A DNA stretch of 59,312 nucleotides, taken from Chitinophagales bacterium (lineage in GTDB: Bacteria; Bacteroidota; Bacteroidia; Chitinophagales; Saprospiraceae). How positions within the stretch are numbered: the first letter of the stretch is position 1; each line of letters begins with the position of its first letter. The translations under genes were made by a program, and so were the position numbers. Of the stretch, positions 33,627 to 41,361 are shown piece by piece. The DNA is taken from positions 1 through 59,312 of the forward strand of contig JAAFJT010000018.1 in assembly GCA_013298955.1 (NCBI GenBank). The letters run 5' to 3'. A model generated the notes under the pieces. It was not told the origin of the DNA, searched no databases, and was given only the letters and a program-made list of their open reading frames with translations.

Positions 33627-34772
33627 TCAATCACGGTTCAATGCTAAATAGTTTGCCAATTCATCAGGCGTATTGACATTCATCAAGGCTTTTGGATTCG
33701 ACGGCGTGATTAATTGGGTATCTGAATTGATTAAAACTTTGCGCGGACAACTTATGCCTTGCCCAAAAAACGACAAAGCCGTTTGATAACTCTTTGGTTC
33801 CCAAATACTTATCAATGGTTCGGGAAACTCATTCGTTGGATTTAGGAACGCAGTTGCTTGGGCAGAAATCCGCCGATTTTGAATTAATTCGTTTAAAATG
33901 GCTTCATCCAAAAAAGGCAAATCGCAAGCAATCACCAACCAAGCATCATTTGGACGCGCCCGAAATGCTGATAAAATCGCCCCTAATGGACCTAATTCGG
34001 CAAACGTATCAGGTATTAATTCATAATTCAACGATTTCAAATCCGCGACTTGCTCCATTCGACACGACAAATAGGGTTGAACGCCCACTTTTTGCAATAA
34101 TTCACAGACATATTCGCGCTGTGGTTTCCCGTGATAATCCAGATTGCTTTTATCGCGCCCCATGCGCTGACTTTTGCCGCCGACTAAAACCAATCCATTT
34201 AAAATCGGTTTTGGAATCTTACTTTGCAAAAAAGCAGTTATGGAATCTATATCATCCAAATTAAATATTGGAATCTCTTTCCAATTTAAAATATGATTTT
34301 TCAAAAAATCAGGAATCCCATCTGTATCGGTATAGCCGAAACCAGAAGGCATTTTTAAAAAGAGTTGCACATCTGTCAATCGATTCAACTTTTTTTGCAA
34401 AGAAGCTCCTTTTTTCGGGTCTAAAACGACGATTTGACGTACACCTTCAAAATGATTTCCATTGAGTAAGAGCAAATCGCGGTCATTTAAAAAAGAACGA
34501 AATTGAAATTTGCCCCAATTCGCTTGGAAATCCAATCGGTGATAACCGATTTTATCCACATATTGAACGCCAATTGGCAATGCTTTTTCAAGAGAATCGC
34601 CTGCATGTTCTGCATCTAAATACGCTGTTTTCAACGTTTTACACAATTTTAATTCCAACGCATGTGCTAATTTCTGAATATTGCCGCAAGGCGTTCCAAG
34701 AATCGCAAATTCATTGCGCCCGAAATTGCCGAGTGCAGGTTTGGCTAACGCCGTATGTTTGGTATGCTTCAT
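33627..34772 (-). CDS. MobA-like nucleotidyltransferase with N-terminal MobB-like domain
   Basis: A 381-residue protein. Residues about 190-381 are a MobA-type NTP transferase: LVLVGGKSQRMGRDKSNLDY (signature loop with the conserved glycines and lysine), then VIACDLPFLDEAIL. MobA adds GMP to molybdopterin to make the guanine-dinucleotide cofactor; homologues make the cytosine form. Residues about 1-185 resemble MobB (NEFAILGTPCGNIQKLAHAL) but lack a proper P-loop, so that part is probably not a GTPase. The form II CO-dehydrogenase-like operon at 36-40 kb would need a dinucleotide molybdenum cofactor, giving a plausible but unproven link. Promoter box TACTTTTG is at 34790-34797. Confidence 0.78.
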   Translation of the reverse strand: MKHTKHTALAKPALGNFGRNEFAILGTPCGNIQKLAHALELKLCKTLKTAYLDAEHAGDSLEKALPIGVQYVDKIGYHRLDFQANWGKFQFRSFLNDRDLLLLNGNHFEGVRQIVVLDPKKGASLQKKLNRLTDVQLFLKMPSGFGYTDTDGIPDFLKNHILNWKEIPIFNLDDIDSITAFLQSKIPKPILNGLVLVGGKSQRMGRDKSNLDYHGKPQREYVCELLQKVGVQPYLSCRMEQVADLKSLNYELIPDTFAELGPLGAILSAFRARPNDAWLVIACDLPFLDEAILNELIQNRRISAQATAFLNPTNEFPEPLISIWEPKSYQTALSFFGQGISCPRKVLINSDTQLITPSNPKALMNVNTPDELANYLALNRD

Positions 34773-34789
34773 TTTTAAAATATTTGAAG

Positions 34790-34797
34790 CAAAAGTA
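34790..34797 (-). promoter_or_regulatory. TAnnTTTG promoter box for the MobA-like gene
   Basis: TACTTTTG on the minus strand, 17 bases before the ATG at 34772. Confidence 0.55.
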
Positions 34798-34808
34798 AAT
34801 CAATAATC

Positions 34809-35756
34809 CTAATTTTGCATATAAGGCAAAATTTCATGACACTTATCACCCACAAACACCAAACAAAATCCTAAAAGATTCGGTCTTTGAAAGCGCGGCA
34901 GTGCCATATATTCACAAAGTTGTTGATAACCTTTCTCTACAATTTCCCAACGCCATAAAATAGTCGTAATACAAGCCTTTGATGACATAATTCGGCATTT
35001 GAAACGTGTAATCGTTCCCAAAAACAGCTTTAATCGTCGTCATACCCGAATAAAAAAGCATACTCCAAATATCACTAATCGTGAATCCCAATTCTGGATT
35101 AAAACGTTCCGTTAGGTAACTATTGATTTCCCCCTTTTCTAAAAATTGGTTTAACTGCGTTAACGCGAGTCCTTCTTGATTCCCAATCCGAAAAATATTG
35201 GCAATTTTTTTATAATCCGTTGCGAAATTAGCCGTCAACATTTTGTTGGGATAAACCTTCTCACTCTGATAATACGTTGCAAAATATAAAACCATTTCGG
35301 GATTGTACAGATGCTCAGACACTTCCAGATTAAACCGATAGCCATCATACCAGTGACGCAAATCTGCCAAGATTTGGGAACCGACATTGTGACTAATCAA
35401 CTGTTGAAACCCTGATTTGACTTTCATCAAAAAAGCGTCATGTACTTTGCTGACATCATTGGTCTCAATGCCGCTAAAATCAAACCGTAATATCATAAAT
35501 TGGTTTGCTAACACCGTTTTATTTCGACCAATATTTAAATCACCAAATAATAATTGGAAATCATCGACTTTATTCACATCGTAATAATGTTACAAAATGC
35601 TAATCCACAACGATTTGCCAAACCGTCGTGGGCGCAAAAACATCGCATAGCGCGTTCCATGAACCTCCAATAATTCGATGAAATGCGTTCTATCAATATA
35701 AAAAATCGCGCCTCAATGTATCAAAATGTGCCAGCGCGTAAGGGATATTGACCATG
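34809..35756 (-). pseudogene. Decayed AAA-ATPase/PD-(D/E)XK paralogue
   Basis: Starting at ATG 35756 the translation reads MVNIPYALAHFDTLRRDFLY, then needs a one-base shift in a T-run to reach IDRTHFIELLEVHGTRYAMF and the P-loop-like LRPRRFGKSLW. A TAA interrupts the frame before HYYDVNKVDDFQLLFGDLNI. A long open middle follows (RHWYDGYRFNLEVSEHLYNP to about 34912). Finally a frameshift joins to LLGFCLVFVGDKCHEILPYM, with the nuclease catalytic region deleted. It is the same family as the intact gene at 14891-16498. At least three lesions make it a pseudogene; the T-run shift alone could be an assembly error, but the TAA and the missing nuclease segment could not. Confidence 0.85.
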
Positions 35757-36095
35757 ATTTTCAAGTTTAAAAAGACAAAAGTAGGCTTTTCTATGGAAGC
35801 GTGCAAATCATTGAATTTTGGTAGTCGGGAAATTTATTTTTCCGCGATTCGCGGGGAAATAAATTTCCCAACTACCAAGTTTGGGCGTTACATGTTGATT
35901 TTTTATCTTTTTTTACAGTTCAAATTTTGTGATTTCAACAATAAATTCTACCTTGACGCGGTTTTTAAGTGCATAATTGCTTGAACCTTCTGTTAGATAA
36001 TTTTTTATTTTGAAAGAAACAACGCTAACCTAATGTTTTATAAGGCTTAATTATGCCAAATGCCTGTTCTGTTTATAGTTTAAACCAATTTTGTT
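35757..36095. other. Intergenic region upstream of the coxSLM-like operon
   Basis: A 339-bp gap. It holds the palindrome at 35818-35878 and A/T-rich sequence. I found no clear TAnnTTTG box close to the coxS-like start and no regulator gene. Confidence 0.4.
35818..35878. repeat. Palindrome, GGGAAATAAATTTCCC family with GCG inner stem
   Basis: TTGGTAGTCGGGAAATTTAT faces its near-complement (ATAAATTTCCCAACTACCAA), with an inner CCGCGATTCGCGG hairpin. It is the longest member of the family seen at 345 and 18869. Confidence 0.7.
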
Positions 36096-36578
36096 ATGAA
36101 AATTCCTATTAAAGTCCTCATCAACAACAAAGAAGTCAAAACAATGGTAGAGCCGCGCCAATTGTTAGTCTTCTTATTGCGAGACCAACTTCGACTGACA
36201 GGAACCCACATTGGTTGCGATACCAGCAGTTGTGGTGCTTGTACGGTTCATTTAGATGGCAATGCGGTTAAATCTTGTACTGTACTTGCCGTCCAAGTCG
36301 ATGGGCGCAGCGTTCATACCATTGAAAGTATGGCGGGCAGCGCGTTACACCCGATTCAAGAGGGTTTCAAAGAAGAACATGGCTTGCAATGTGGCTTCTG
36401 TACGCCCGGAATGATTATGACGACTGCCAATCTCTTGCGCACTTGTCCGAATCCGTCTGAACATCAAATCAGAGAAGCCTTGGAAGGCAATATTTGTCGT
36501 TGCACAGGTTATCACAACATCATTAAAGCGGTACAATATGCTGCCGATAAATTGCAAAAGGAGGTAAAACATGTCTAA
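36096..36578 (+). CDS. (2Fe-2S) subunit of a xanthine-dehydrogenase-family oxidoreductase
   Basis: A 160-residue small subunit like CoxS of aerobic CO dehydrogenase. It carries the two cluster sites in the standard order: C41, C46, C49, C61 for the plant-ferredoxin-type cluster ([16 protein letters not shown]), and C99, C102, C134, C136 (QCGFCTPGM and NICRCTGYH) for the second one near the molybdenum. It moves electrons between the molybdenum cofactor in the large subunit and FAD in the medium subunit. There is no Tat signal, so the complex should be cytosolic. It overlaps the large-subunit gene by eight bases. I withhold the cox symbol, since CO oxidation is not shown. Confidence 0.93.
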   Translation: MKIPIKVLINNKEVKTMVEPRQLLVFLLRDQLRLTGTHIGCDTSSCGACTVHLDGNAVKSCTVLAVQVDGRSVHTIESMAGSALHPIQEGFKEEHGLQCGFCTPGMIMTTANLLRTCPNPSEHQIREALEGNICRCTGYHNIIKAVQYAADKLQKEVKHV

Positions 36579-38943
36579 TACCAATTATATCGGTCAATCC
36601 CCTAAACGGGTCGAAGACAAGCGTTTCACTACTGGAAACGGTCGTTACACGGATGATATCGTCCTTCCTAACATGACTTTTGCGCATTTTGTGCGCAGTC
36701 CGCATGCTCATGCGAAAATTGTGAGCGTCGATACGAGTGAAGCCCTTGCCATGAAAGGCGTTGTGGCGATTTTCACTGGTCAGGATATGAAAAAGACTGG
36801 GATTGTAGGCGTTCCTGCGGGCTGGCAAGTTGATTTTATCAATGGCGACCGCATGAAAGAACCGCCTCATGCCCTTTTGGTGTGGGATAAAGCCCGCCAT
36901 GTCGGAGATGGAGTTGCGATGGTGATTGCGGAAAGTCGTGCTGCGGCAAGAGATGCGGCGGAAGCAGTCGTCGTCGAATATGATGTATTGCCTGCGGTGG
37001 TCAATGCTGCCAAAGCGGTACATGATAACGCGCCTTTGGTACACGATGATGCACCGAATAATAAAGCATTTGACTGGACTTTGGGCAATCCAATTGGCGA
37101 AGTTGATGCGGCAATAGCAGCTTGCGCTCATGTGACGACGTTGGAATTTACCAATCAACGCTTGTCGCCAAATGCGATGGAACCGCGTTGTGCGATTGGC
37201 AATTATGACCAATACAACGAAAAATACACGTTATATACGACTTCTCAAAACCCGCATTTGACGCGTTTGTTGATGTGCGCTTTTGTGTTGGGCATTCCAG
37301 AACATAAAGTTCGAGTGGTTGCACCAGATGTAGGTGGTGGTTTTGGTAGTAAGATTTTCCATTATATTGAGGAAGCGATGGTGATTTGGGCTTCTAAACA
37401 AATCAATCGTCCGATTAAATGGACTTCCACCAGAACGGAAGCCTTTTTGACAGATGCACACGGGCGTGACCATGTGACAAAAGCCGAAATGGGTTTTGAT
37501 AAAGACGGTAATGTCAAGGCTTTACGCGTGAATACTTTTGCAAATTTGGGCGCGTATTTGTCCACCTTCGGACCCGCAGTACCAACTTATTTGCATGGAA
37601 CGTTATTGCAAGGTTTATATACGACTCCGAAAATCAATGTCAAAGTGACAGGCGTTTTCACCCATACAACCGCCGTAGATGCGTATCGGGGCGCAGGTCG
37701 TCCTGAAGCGACGTATTTATTGGAGCGTTTGATGGATAAAGCCGCTTTGGAAATGAACCGCGACCCTGCGGCATTGCGTTTTCAAAATTTCATCCCGCCT
37801 TTTGATGGCGTGACGCAACCCGGTTATGTAACACAAGTGGCACTTCAATATGATAGTGGCAATTATGGACCCGTTTTGGAACGCGGTTTGGAAATGGTTG
37901 GTTATGAAAATTTCCGTGCGGAACAAGCAGCAGCGCGTAAAAAAGGCAAATATCTCGGTATTGGCTTTTCAACCTATATTGAAGCCTGCGGGATTGCGCC
38001 GTCTGCGGTGGTAGGCGCGTTAGGAGCAAGGGCAGGTTTGTACGAATCGGCACAAGTTCGCGTTCAACCGACAGGAAAAGTCAGTGTTTATTCGGGTTCG
38101 CACTCGCATGGACAGGGACACGAAACGACGTTTGCACAAGTGGTTGCGGATAAATTGGGGATTCCAATGAGCGATATTGAAATCGTACACGGTGATTCTG
38201 AGGCAGTTGCGTTTGGAATGGGAACGTATGGTTCTCGGAGTTTGGCAGTGGGCGGTAGCGCGATTGTCAAAAGTATCGAAAAAGTTTTGGAAAAAGGAGC
38301 TAAAATCGCAGCATTCAAATTGGAAGCAGCCGTTGAAGATTTGGAATACGCGAATGGTAAATGGACGGTCAAAGGCACGAATAAATCTATTGGTTTCGGC
38401 GATGTGGCGTTGACGGCGTATGTGCCGCATCATTATCCTGCTGGTTTGGAGCCGGGTTTAGATTTTTCCAGTTTTTATGACCCTGCGAATTTCACGTATC
38501 CATTTGGTTGTCATATTGCCATCGTGGAAGTGGATATTGAAACGGGCAAAGTCAAACTCAATCGATTTATCGCGGTGGATGACGTAGGCAATGTTATCAA
38601 TCCAATGATTGTGGATGGACAAATTCATGGTGGTTTGGCACAAGGCATTGGACAAGCGATGTTTGAAGAAGTGCTTTACGACGACGATGGACAATTGGTC
38701 AATGCTTCGTACATGGATTACACCATGCCGCGTGCAGATGATTTGCCGATGTTTGAAACCGATAGAACGGTTACGCCGTGTCCGCACAACCCGTTAGGCG
38801 TGAAAGGCGCGGGTGAAGCGGGCTGTATTGGTTCAACGCCTGCGGTAGTGAATGCGGTGATGGATGCGTTGCACCCATTTGGCATCAAAGATTTGGTGAT
38901 GCCGATGACTCCAGAACGCGTTTGGCGGGCGATTCATGGCTAA
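36571..38943 (+). CDS. Molybdopterin-binding large subunit, form II CO-dehydrogenase-like
   Basis: A 790-residue large subunit of the xanthine dehydrogenase family. The N-terminal part (KRVEDKRFTTGNGRYTDDI) and the two molybdenum-cofactor domains are complete. The active-site loop reads VDAYRGAGRPEATYL (near residue 371), the AYRGAGR signature of form II (CoxL-like) enzymes. The form I signature AYxCSFR with the copper-binding cysteine is absent. The catalytic glutamate is in KGAGEAGCIG near the C-terminus. Form II enzymes oxidise various aldehydes, purines or heterocycles, and CO oxidation has not been generally demonstrated. So the substrate is open. Confidence 0.93.
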   Translation: MSNTNYIGQSPKRVEDKRFTTGNGRYTDDIVLPNMTFAHFVRSPHAHAKIVSVDTSEALAMKGVVAIFTGQDMKKTGIVGVPAGWQVDFINGDRMKEPPHALLVWDKARHVGDGVAMVIAESRAAARDAAEAVVVEYDVLPAVVNAAKAVHDNAPLVHDDAPNNKAFDWTLGNPIGEVDAAIAACAHVTTLEFTNQRLSPNAMEPRCAIGNYDQYNEKYTLYTTSQNPHLTRLLMCAFVLGIPEHKVRVVAPDVGGGFGSKIFHYIEEAMVIWASKQINRPIKWTSTRTEAFLTDAHGRDHVTKAEMGFDKDGNVKALRVNTFANLGAYLSTFGPAVPTYLHGTLLQGLYTTPKINVKVTGVFTHTTAVDAYRGAGRPEATYLLERLMDKAALEMNRDPAALRFQNFIPPFDGVTQPGYVTQVALQYDSGNYGPVLERGLEMVGYENFRAEQAAARKKGKYLGIGFSTYIEACGIAPSAVVGALGARAGLYESAQVRVQPTGKVSVYSGSHSHGQGHETTFAQVVADKLGIPMSDIEIVHGDSEAVAFGMGTYGSRSLAVGGSAIVKSIEKVLEKGAKIAAFKLEAAVEDLEYANGKWTVKGTNKSIGFGDVALTAYVPHHYPAGLEPGLDFSSFYDPANFTYPFGCHIAIVEVDIETGKVKLNRFIAVDDVGNVINPMIVDGQIHGGLAQGIGQAMFEEVLYDDDGQLVNASYMDYTMPRADDLPMFETDRTVTPCPHNPLGVKGAGEAGCIGSTPAVVNAVMDALHPFGIKDLVMPMTPERVWRAIHG

Positions 38944-38993
38944 TTTGTGCTTAAAATCAATGTAATCATGCTTTTTTTTAAACCATTTATTGA

Positions 38994-39848
38994 ATGATAC
39001 CATCATCTTTTGAATATATGCGCGTTTCGACCGTTGCAGAAGCGATTGACGCGTTACGGCACGATACAGACGCAAAAGTGTTAGCAGGTGGACATAGTTT
39101 AATCCCTGCGATGAAATTGCGTTTGAGTCAACCCTCTAAGTTAATTGATATTTCGCGCATTCCAGCGTTGAATTTCATCCGCGATAGGGGCAAATACATC
39201 GCGATTGGTGCTGCGACAACGCATGGCACGATTGCGACGCATAAAACGACGGTTCAAAAATTGCCTTTGTTGGCACACGCGGCAAGCATGATTGGCGATG
39301 TGCAAGTGCGCAATATGGGAACGATTGGCGGCAGTATTGCCCATGCAGACCCTGCGGCAGATTGGCCCGCTGTTTTATTGGCAGCAGGTGCGACGATTGT
39401 GGTCGAAGGCTCAACAGGCGTTAAAAAAATCCCTGCTTCGGAATTTTTCGTCGATTTTTTCACCACTCAATTGGGTGAAGGCGAGCTGATTACAGAAATT
39501 CATGTCCCAGAACCGACGGTTGGCACGTATCGACAGGCTTACGCCAAATTCGTACAACCCGCTTCTCGGTTTGCGATTGTGGGTTGTGCCATTCAATTTG
39601 AGTTGAAAGACGGCGTGATTAGCAATGCACATGTGGCGTATAATGGAGTTTTGGCATGTGCTTTCCGCGACGCTGCGGTGGAATCCAGCTTAAATGGACA
39701 ACCACTCACAGAGGCAACGATTGAAAATGCCGCTTCCAAAGCAGGCGCAGGGTCAAATATCTTATCGGATAATTTCGCTTCTGCTCCATATCGCGCCCAT
39801 TTGACGAAAATTTACACGAAGCGCGCTTTGCAGAGTTGCCTTGCTTGA
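38994..39848 (+). CDS. FAD-binding medium subunit of the coxSLM-like oxidoreductase
   Basis: A 284-residue subunit like CoxM. The FAD-binding motifs are LAGGHSLIPAMKLRLSQP (about 31-48) and TIGGSIAHADPAADWPAVLL (about 110-129); the C-terminal CO_deh_flav_C domain follows. It passes electrons from the iron-sulfur clusters to an acceptor. A 50-base gap separates it from the large subunit, so the order S-L-M forms a three-gene operon. No maturation genes (coxD/E/F-like or xdhC-like) appear beside it within the window. Confidence 0.93.
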   Translation: MIPSSFEYMRVSTVAEAIDALRHDTDAKVLAGGHSLIPAMKLRLSQPSKLIDISRIPALNFIRDRGKYIAIGAATTHGTIATHKTTVQKLPLLAHAASMIGDVQVRNMGTIGGSIAHADPAADWPAVLLAAGATIVVEGSTGVKKIPASEFFVDFFTTQLGEGELITEIHVPEPTVGTYRQAYAKFVQPASRFAIVGCAIQFELKDGVISNAHVAYNGVLACAFRDAAVESSLNGQPLTEATIENAASKAGAGSNILSDNFASAPYRAHLTKIYTKRALQSCLA

Positions 39849-39896
39849 TTTTTTGAGTCCATTATGAAGCAATTACTGCATTAAGTCCTATTCAAT

Positions 39897-40076
39897 TAGG
39901 TAACCCAAGTTGCGCGGTAGGCGGCTTCGCCGCCGAAAAGAGGGAGATGGGGACTGCTGTGTGTTGTTTTGTTGAATGGGGCAAAGCTCCATTCAACAAA
40001 ACAACACACAGCCGTCCCCAGAAAGTCTTTTTCTGCCCAAAACGGTCTTACCACGCAACTTAGGTTAGGTAATAAT
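39897..40076. repeat. Composite inverted repeat with TAACCCAAGTTGC ends
   Basis: The outer ends are TAACCCAAGTTGCGCGGTA (39901-39919) and the near-complement TTACCACGCAACTTAGGTTA (about 40048-40067). Inside lie a small GCGGCTTCGCCGC hairpin and a long stem, where GGGGACTGCTGTGTGTTG faces CAACACACAGCCGTCCCC across TGTTGAATGGGGCAAAGCTC. A related outer end occurs at about 54755-54785 and 54902-54920. It looks like a miniature, non-coding element. It is not a gene and carries no transposase. Confidence 0.75.
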
Positions 40077-40088
40077 TGGGTTGATGGA

Positions 40089-40168
40089 TGTACAGATTTC
40101 ACGGGATTGATTCGGATTTTGATTCGATTATCTCTATCAGTCCCGTAAAAATTCGTGAAATACGTACA
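40089..40168. repeat. Imperfect inverted repeat with TTTCACGGGATTGA arm
   Basis: TGTACAGATTTCACGGGA faces TCCCGTAAAAATTCGTGAAA and TACGTACA across about 30 bases, just before the threonine dehydrogenase gene. Part of it resembles the TTTTCACGGA motif of the TTGGAACGCGG elements. Confidence 0.5.
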
Positions 40169-40286
40169 CCCGATTTTTACCTATTTATTTCGGGCTGCAT
40201 ATACGACATCCTTCACTCCGAACATTCCTCCGTTCCTAATTCGAAAATTTGAAATGTCAATTGAATCAAAAAAATTAAACGGTTTT

Positions 40287-41246
40287 ATGTCGAAAGAAAA
40301 AATATTAATTATTGGAGCGAATGGTCAGTTGGGTGCTGAGTTGACCCGCGCTTTGCGCCAAATACATGGGCAGGAAAATGTGATTGCTACCGATTTACAT
40401 TTGCCGCACGATGGTTATAATTACTTGCCCTTTGAAATATTGGATGCAACGGATGCTTCTAAAATGAGTTTTTTAGCAGAACGCTATCGCATTACCCAAA
40501 TTTATCATTTGGCGGCAGTGTTTACCAATAAGGGCGAGGTCAATCCATTGAAAACATGGGAAATAAATATGAATTGTTTATTTAATGTCATGGAAGTAGC
40601 GCGGGTTCAAAAAGTGAAAAGAGTGTTTTTTCCAAGTTCAATAGCCGTTTTTGGAAGCAATACGCCGCGCATTATGACTCCACAAGATACGATTAGAACG
40701 CCCGAAACGGTGTACGGTATGAGCAAAGTGGCGGGCGAAAACTGGTGCAGTTATTACCACAATCGCTATGGAACGGATGTTCGGTCGTTGCGTTATCCGG
40801 GTGTGGTGGATTATCAGGGGCAATCTCGCGGGAGTACGGCAGATTATGCCCTCGAAATGTACCACAAAGCGGTGAAAGGAGAGGTTTTTGAATGCTTTTT
40901 GAATGAAAATACGCGGTTGCCTTTTCTTTTCATTGATGATGCGGTGCGTGCGACTTTGGATTTGATGGACGCGCCCGAAAAAAATATAGCGATTCGCAGT
41001 AGTTACAATGTGACTGGTTTCAGTGCAACGCCTGCTGAATTAGCGGATAGCATTCGCCGTGTTTTACCTGATTTTAAAATGCAATATAACCCTGATGAAC
41101 GCCAAAAAATGGCTGATTCTTGGCCCGAAAGCATTGATGATATGCAGGCATTTAAAGATTGGGGTTGGCGACCCAAGTATGATTTAGATAAAATGACGGA
41201 TAAAATGATTGCAACGTTGCAAAAAAAATACGCGCCTACCCTCTAA
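40287..41246 (+). CDS. SDR-type L-threonine 3-dehydrogenase
   Basis: A 319-residue NAD-dependent epimerase-fold enzyme. It matches the bacterial threonine dehydrogenases that belong to the SDR rather than the zinc alcohol dehydrogenase family; those oxidise L-threonine to 2-amino-3-ketobutyrate. Motifs are LIIGANGQLGAELTRALRQ, the serine in FFPSSIAVFG, Y-G-M-S-K (catalytic tyrosine and lysine), SLRYPGVVDYQGQSRGSTAD and IRSSYNVTGFSATP, all in the order expected for the group. I start at ATG 40287; the frame extends upstream to 40155 but that part runs through a repeat. Substrate specificity is an inference from family pattern. Confidence 0.83.
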   Translation: MSKEKILIIGANGQLGAELTRALRQIHGQENVIATDLHLPHDGYNYLPFEILDATDASKMSFLAERYRITQIYHLAAVFTNKGEVNPLKTWEINMNCLFNVMEVARVQKVKRVFFPSSIAVFGSNTPRIMTPQDTIRTPETVYGMSKVAGENWCSYYHNRYGTDVRSLRYPGVVDYQGQSRGSTADYALEMYHKAVKGEVFECFLNENTRLPFLFIDDAVRATLDLMDAPEKNIAIRSSYNVTGFSATPAELADSIRRVLPDFKMQYNPDERQKMADSWPESIDDMQAFKDWGWRPKYDLDKMTDKMIATLQKKYAPTL

Positions 41247-41256
41247 TTGGCAGTAT

Positions 41257-41290
41257 AACGTTTGGAGGGTTTTAAAACCCTCCAAACGTT
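41257..41290. terminator. Perfect palindrome, AACGTTTGGAGGGTTT family, copy 4
   Basis: A 34-base perfect palindrome between the convergent threonine dehydrogenase and M13 peptidase genes, followed by GTTGTCGATTCTTT as at copy 3. Confidence 0.7.
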
Positions 41291-41361
41291 GTTGTCGATT
41301 CTTTGTTCCTTGATTTGCGCAACAAATTTCGTAAATTTTTCAAATTTACGAAATTTTAAGA

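Noticed and set aside
39897-40076. Insertion sequence
   Set aside because: It has inverted ends but no transposase frame, and I see no convincing target-site duplication; it is called a non-coding repeat instead.
40155-40286. Longer N-terminus of the threonine dehydrogenase
   Set aside because: It runs through an inverted repeat and adds 44 residues before the Rossmann motif, which family members lack.
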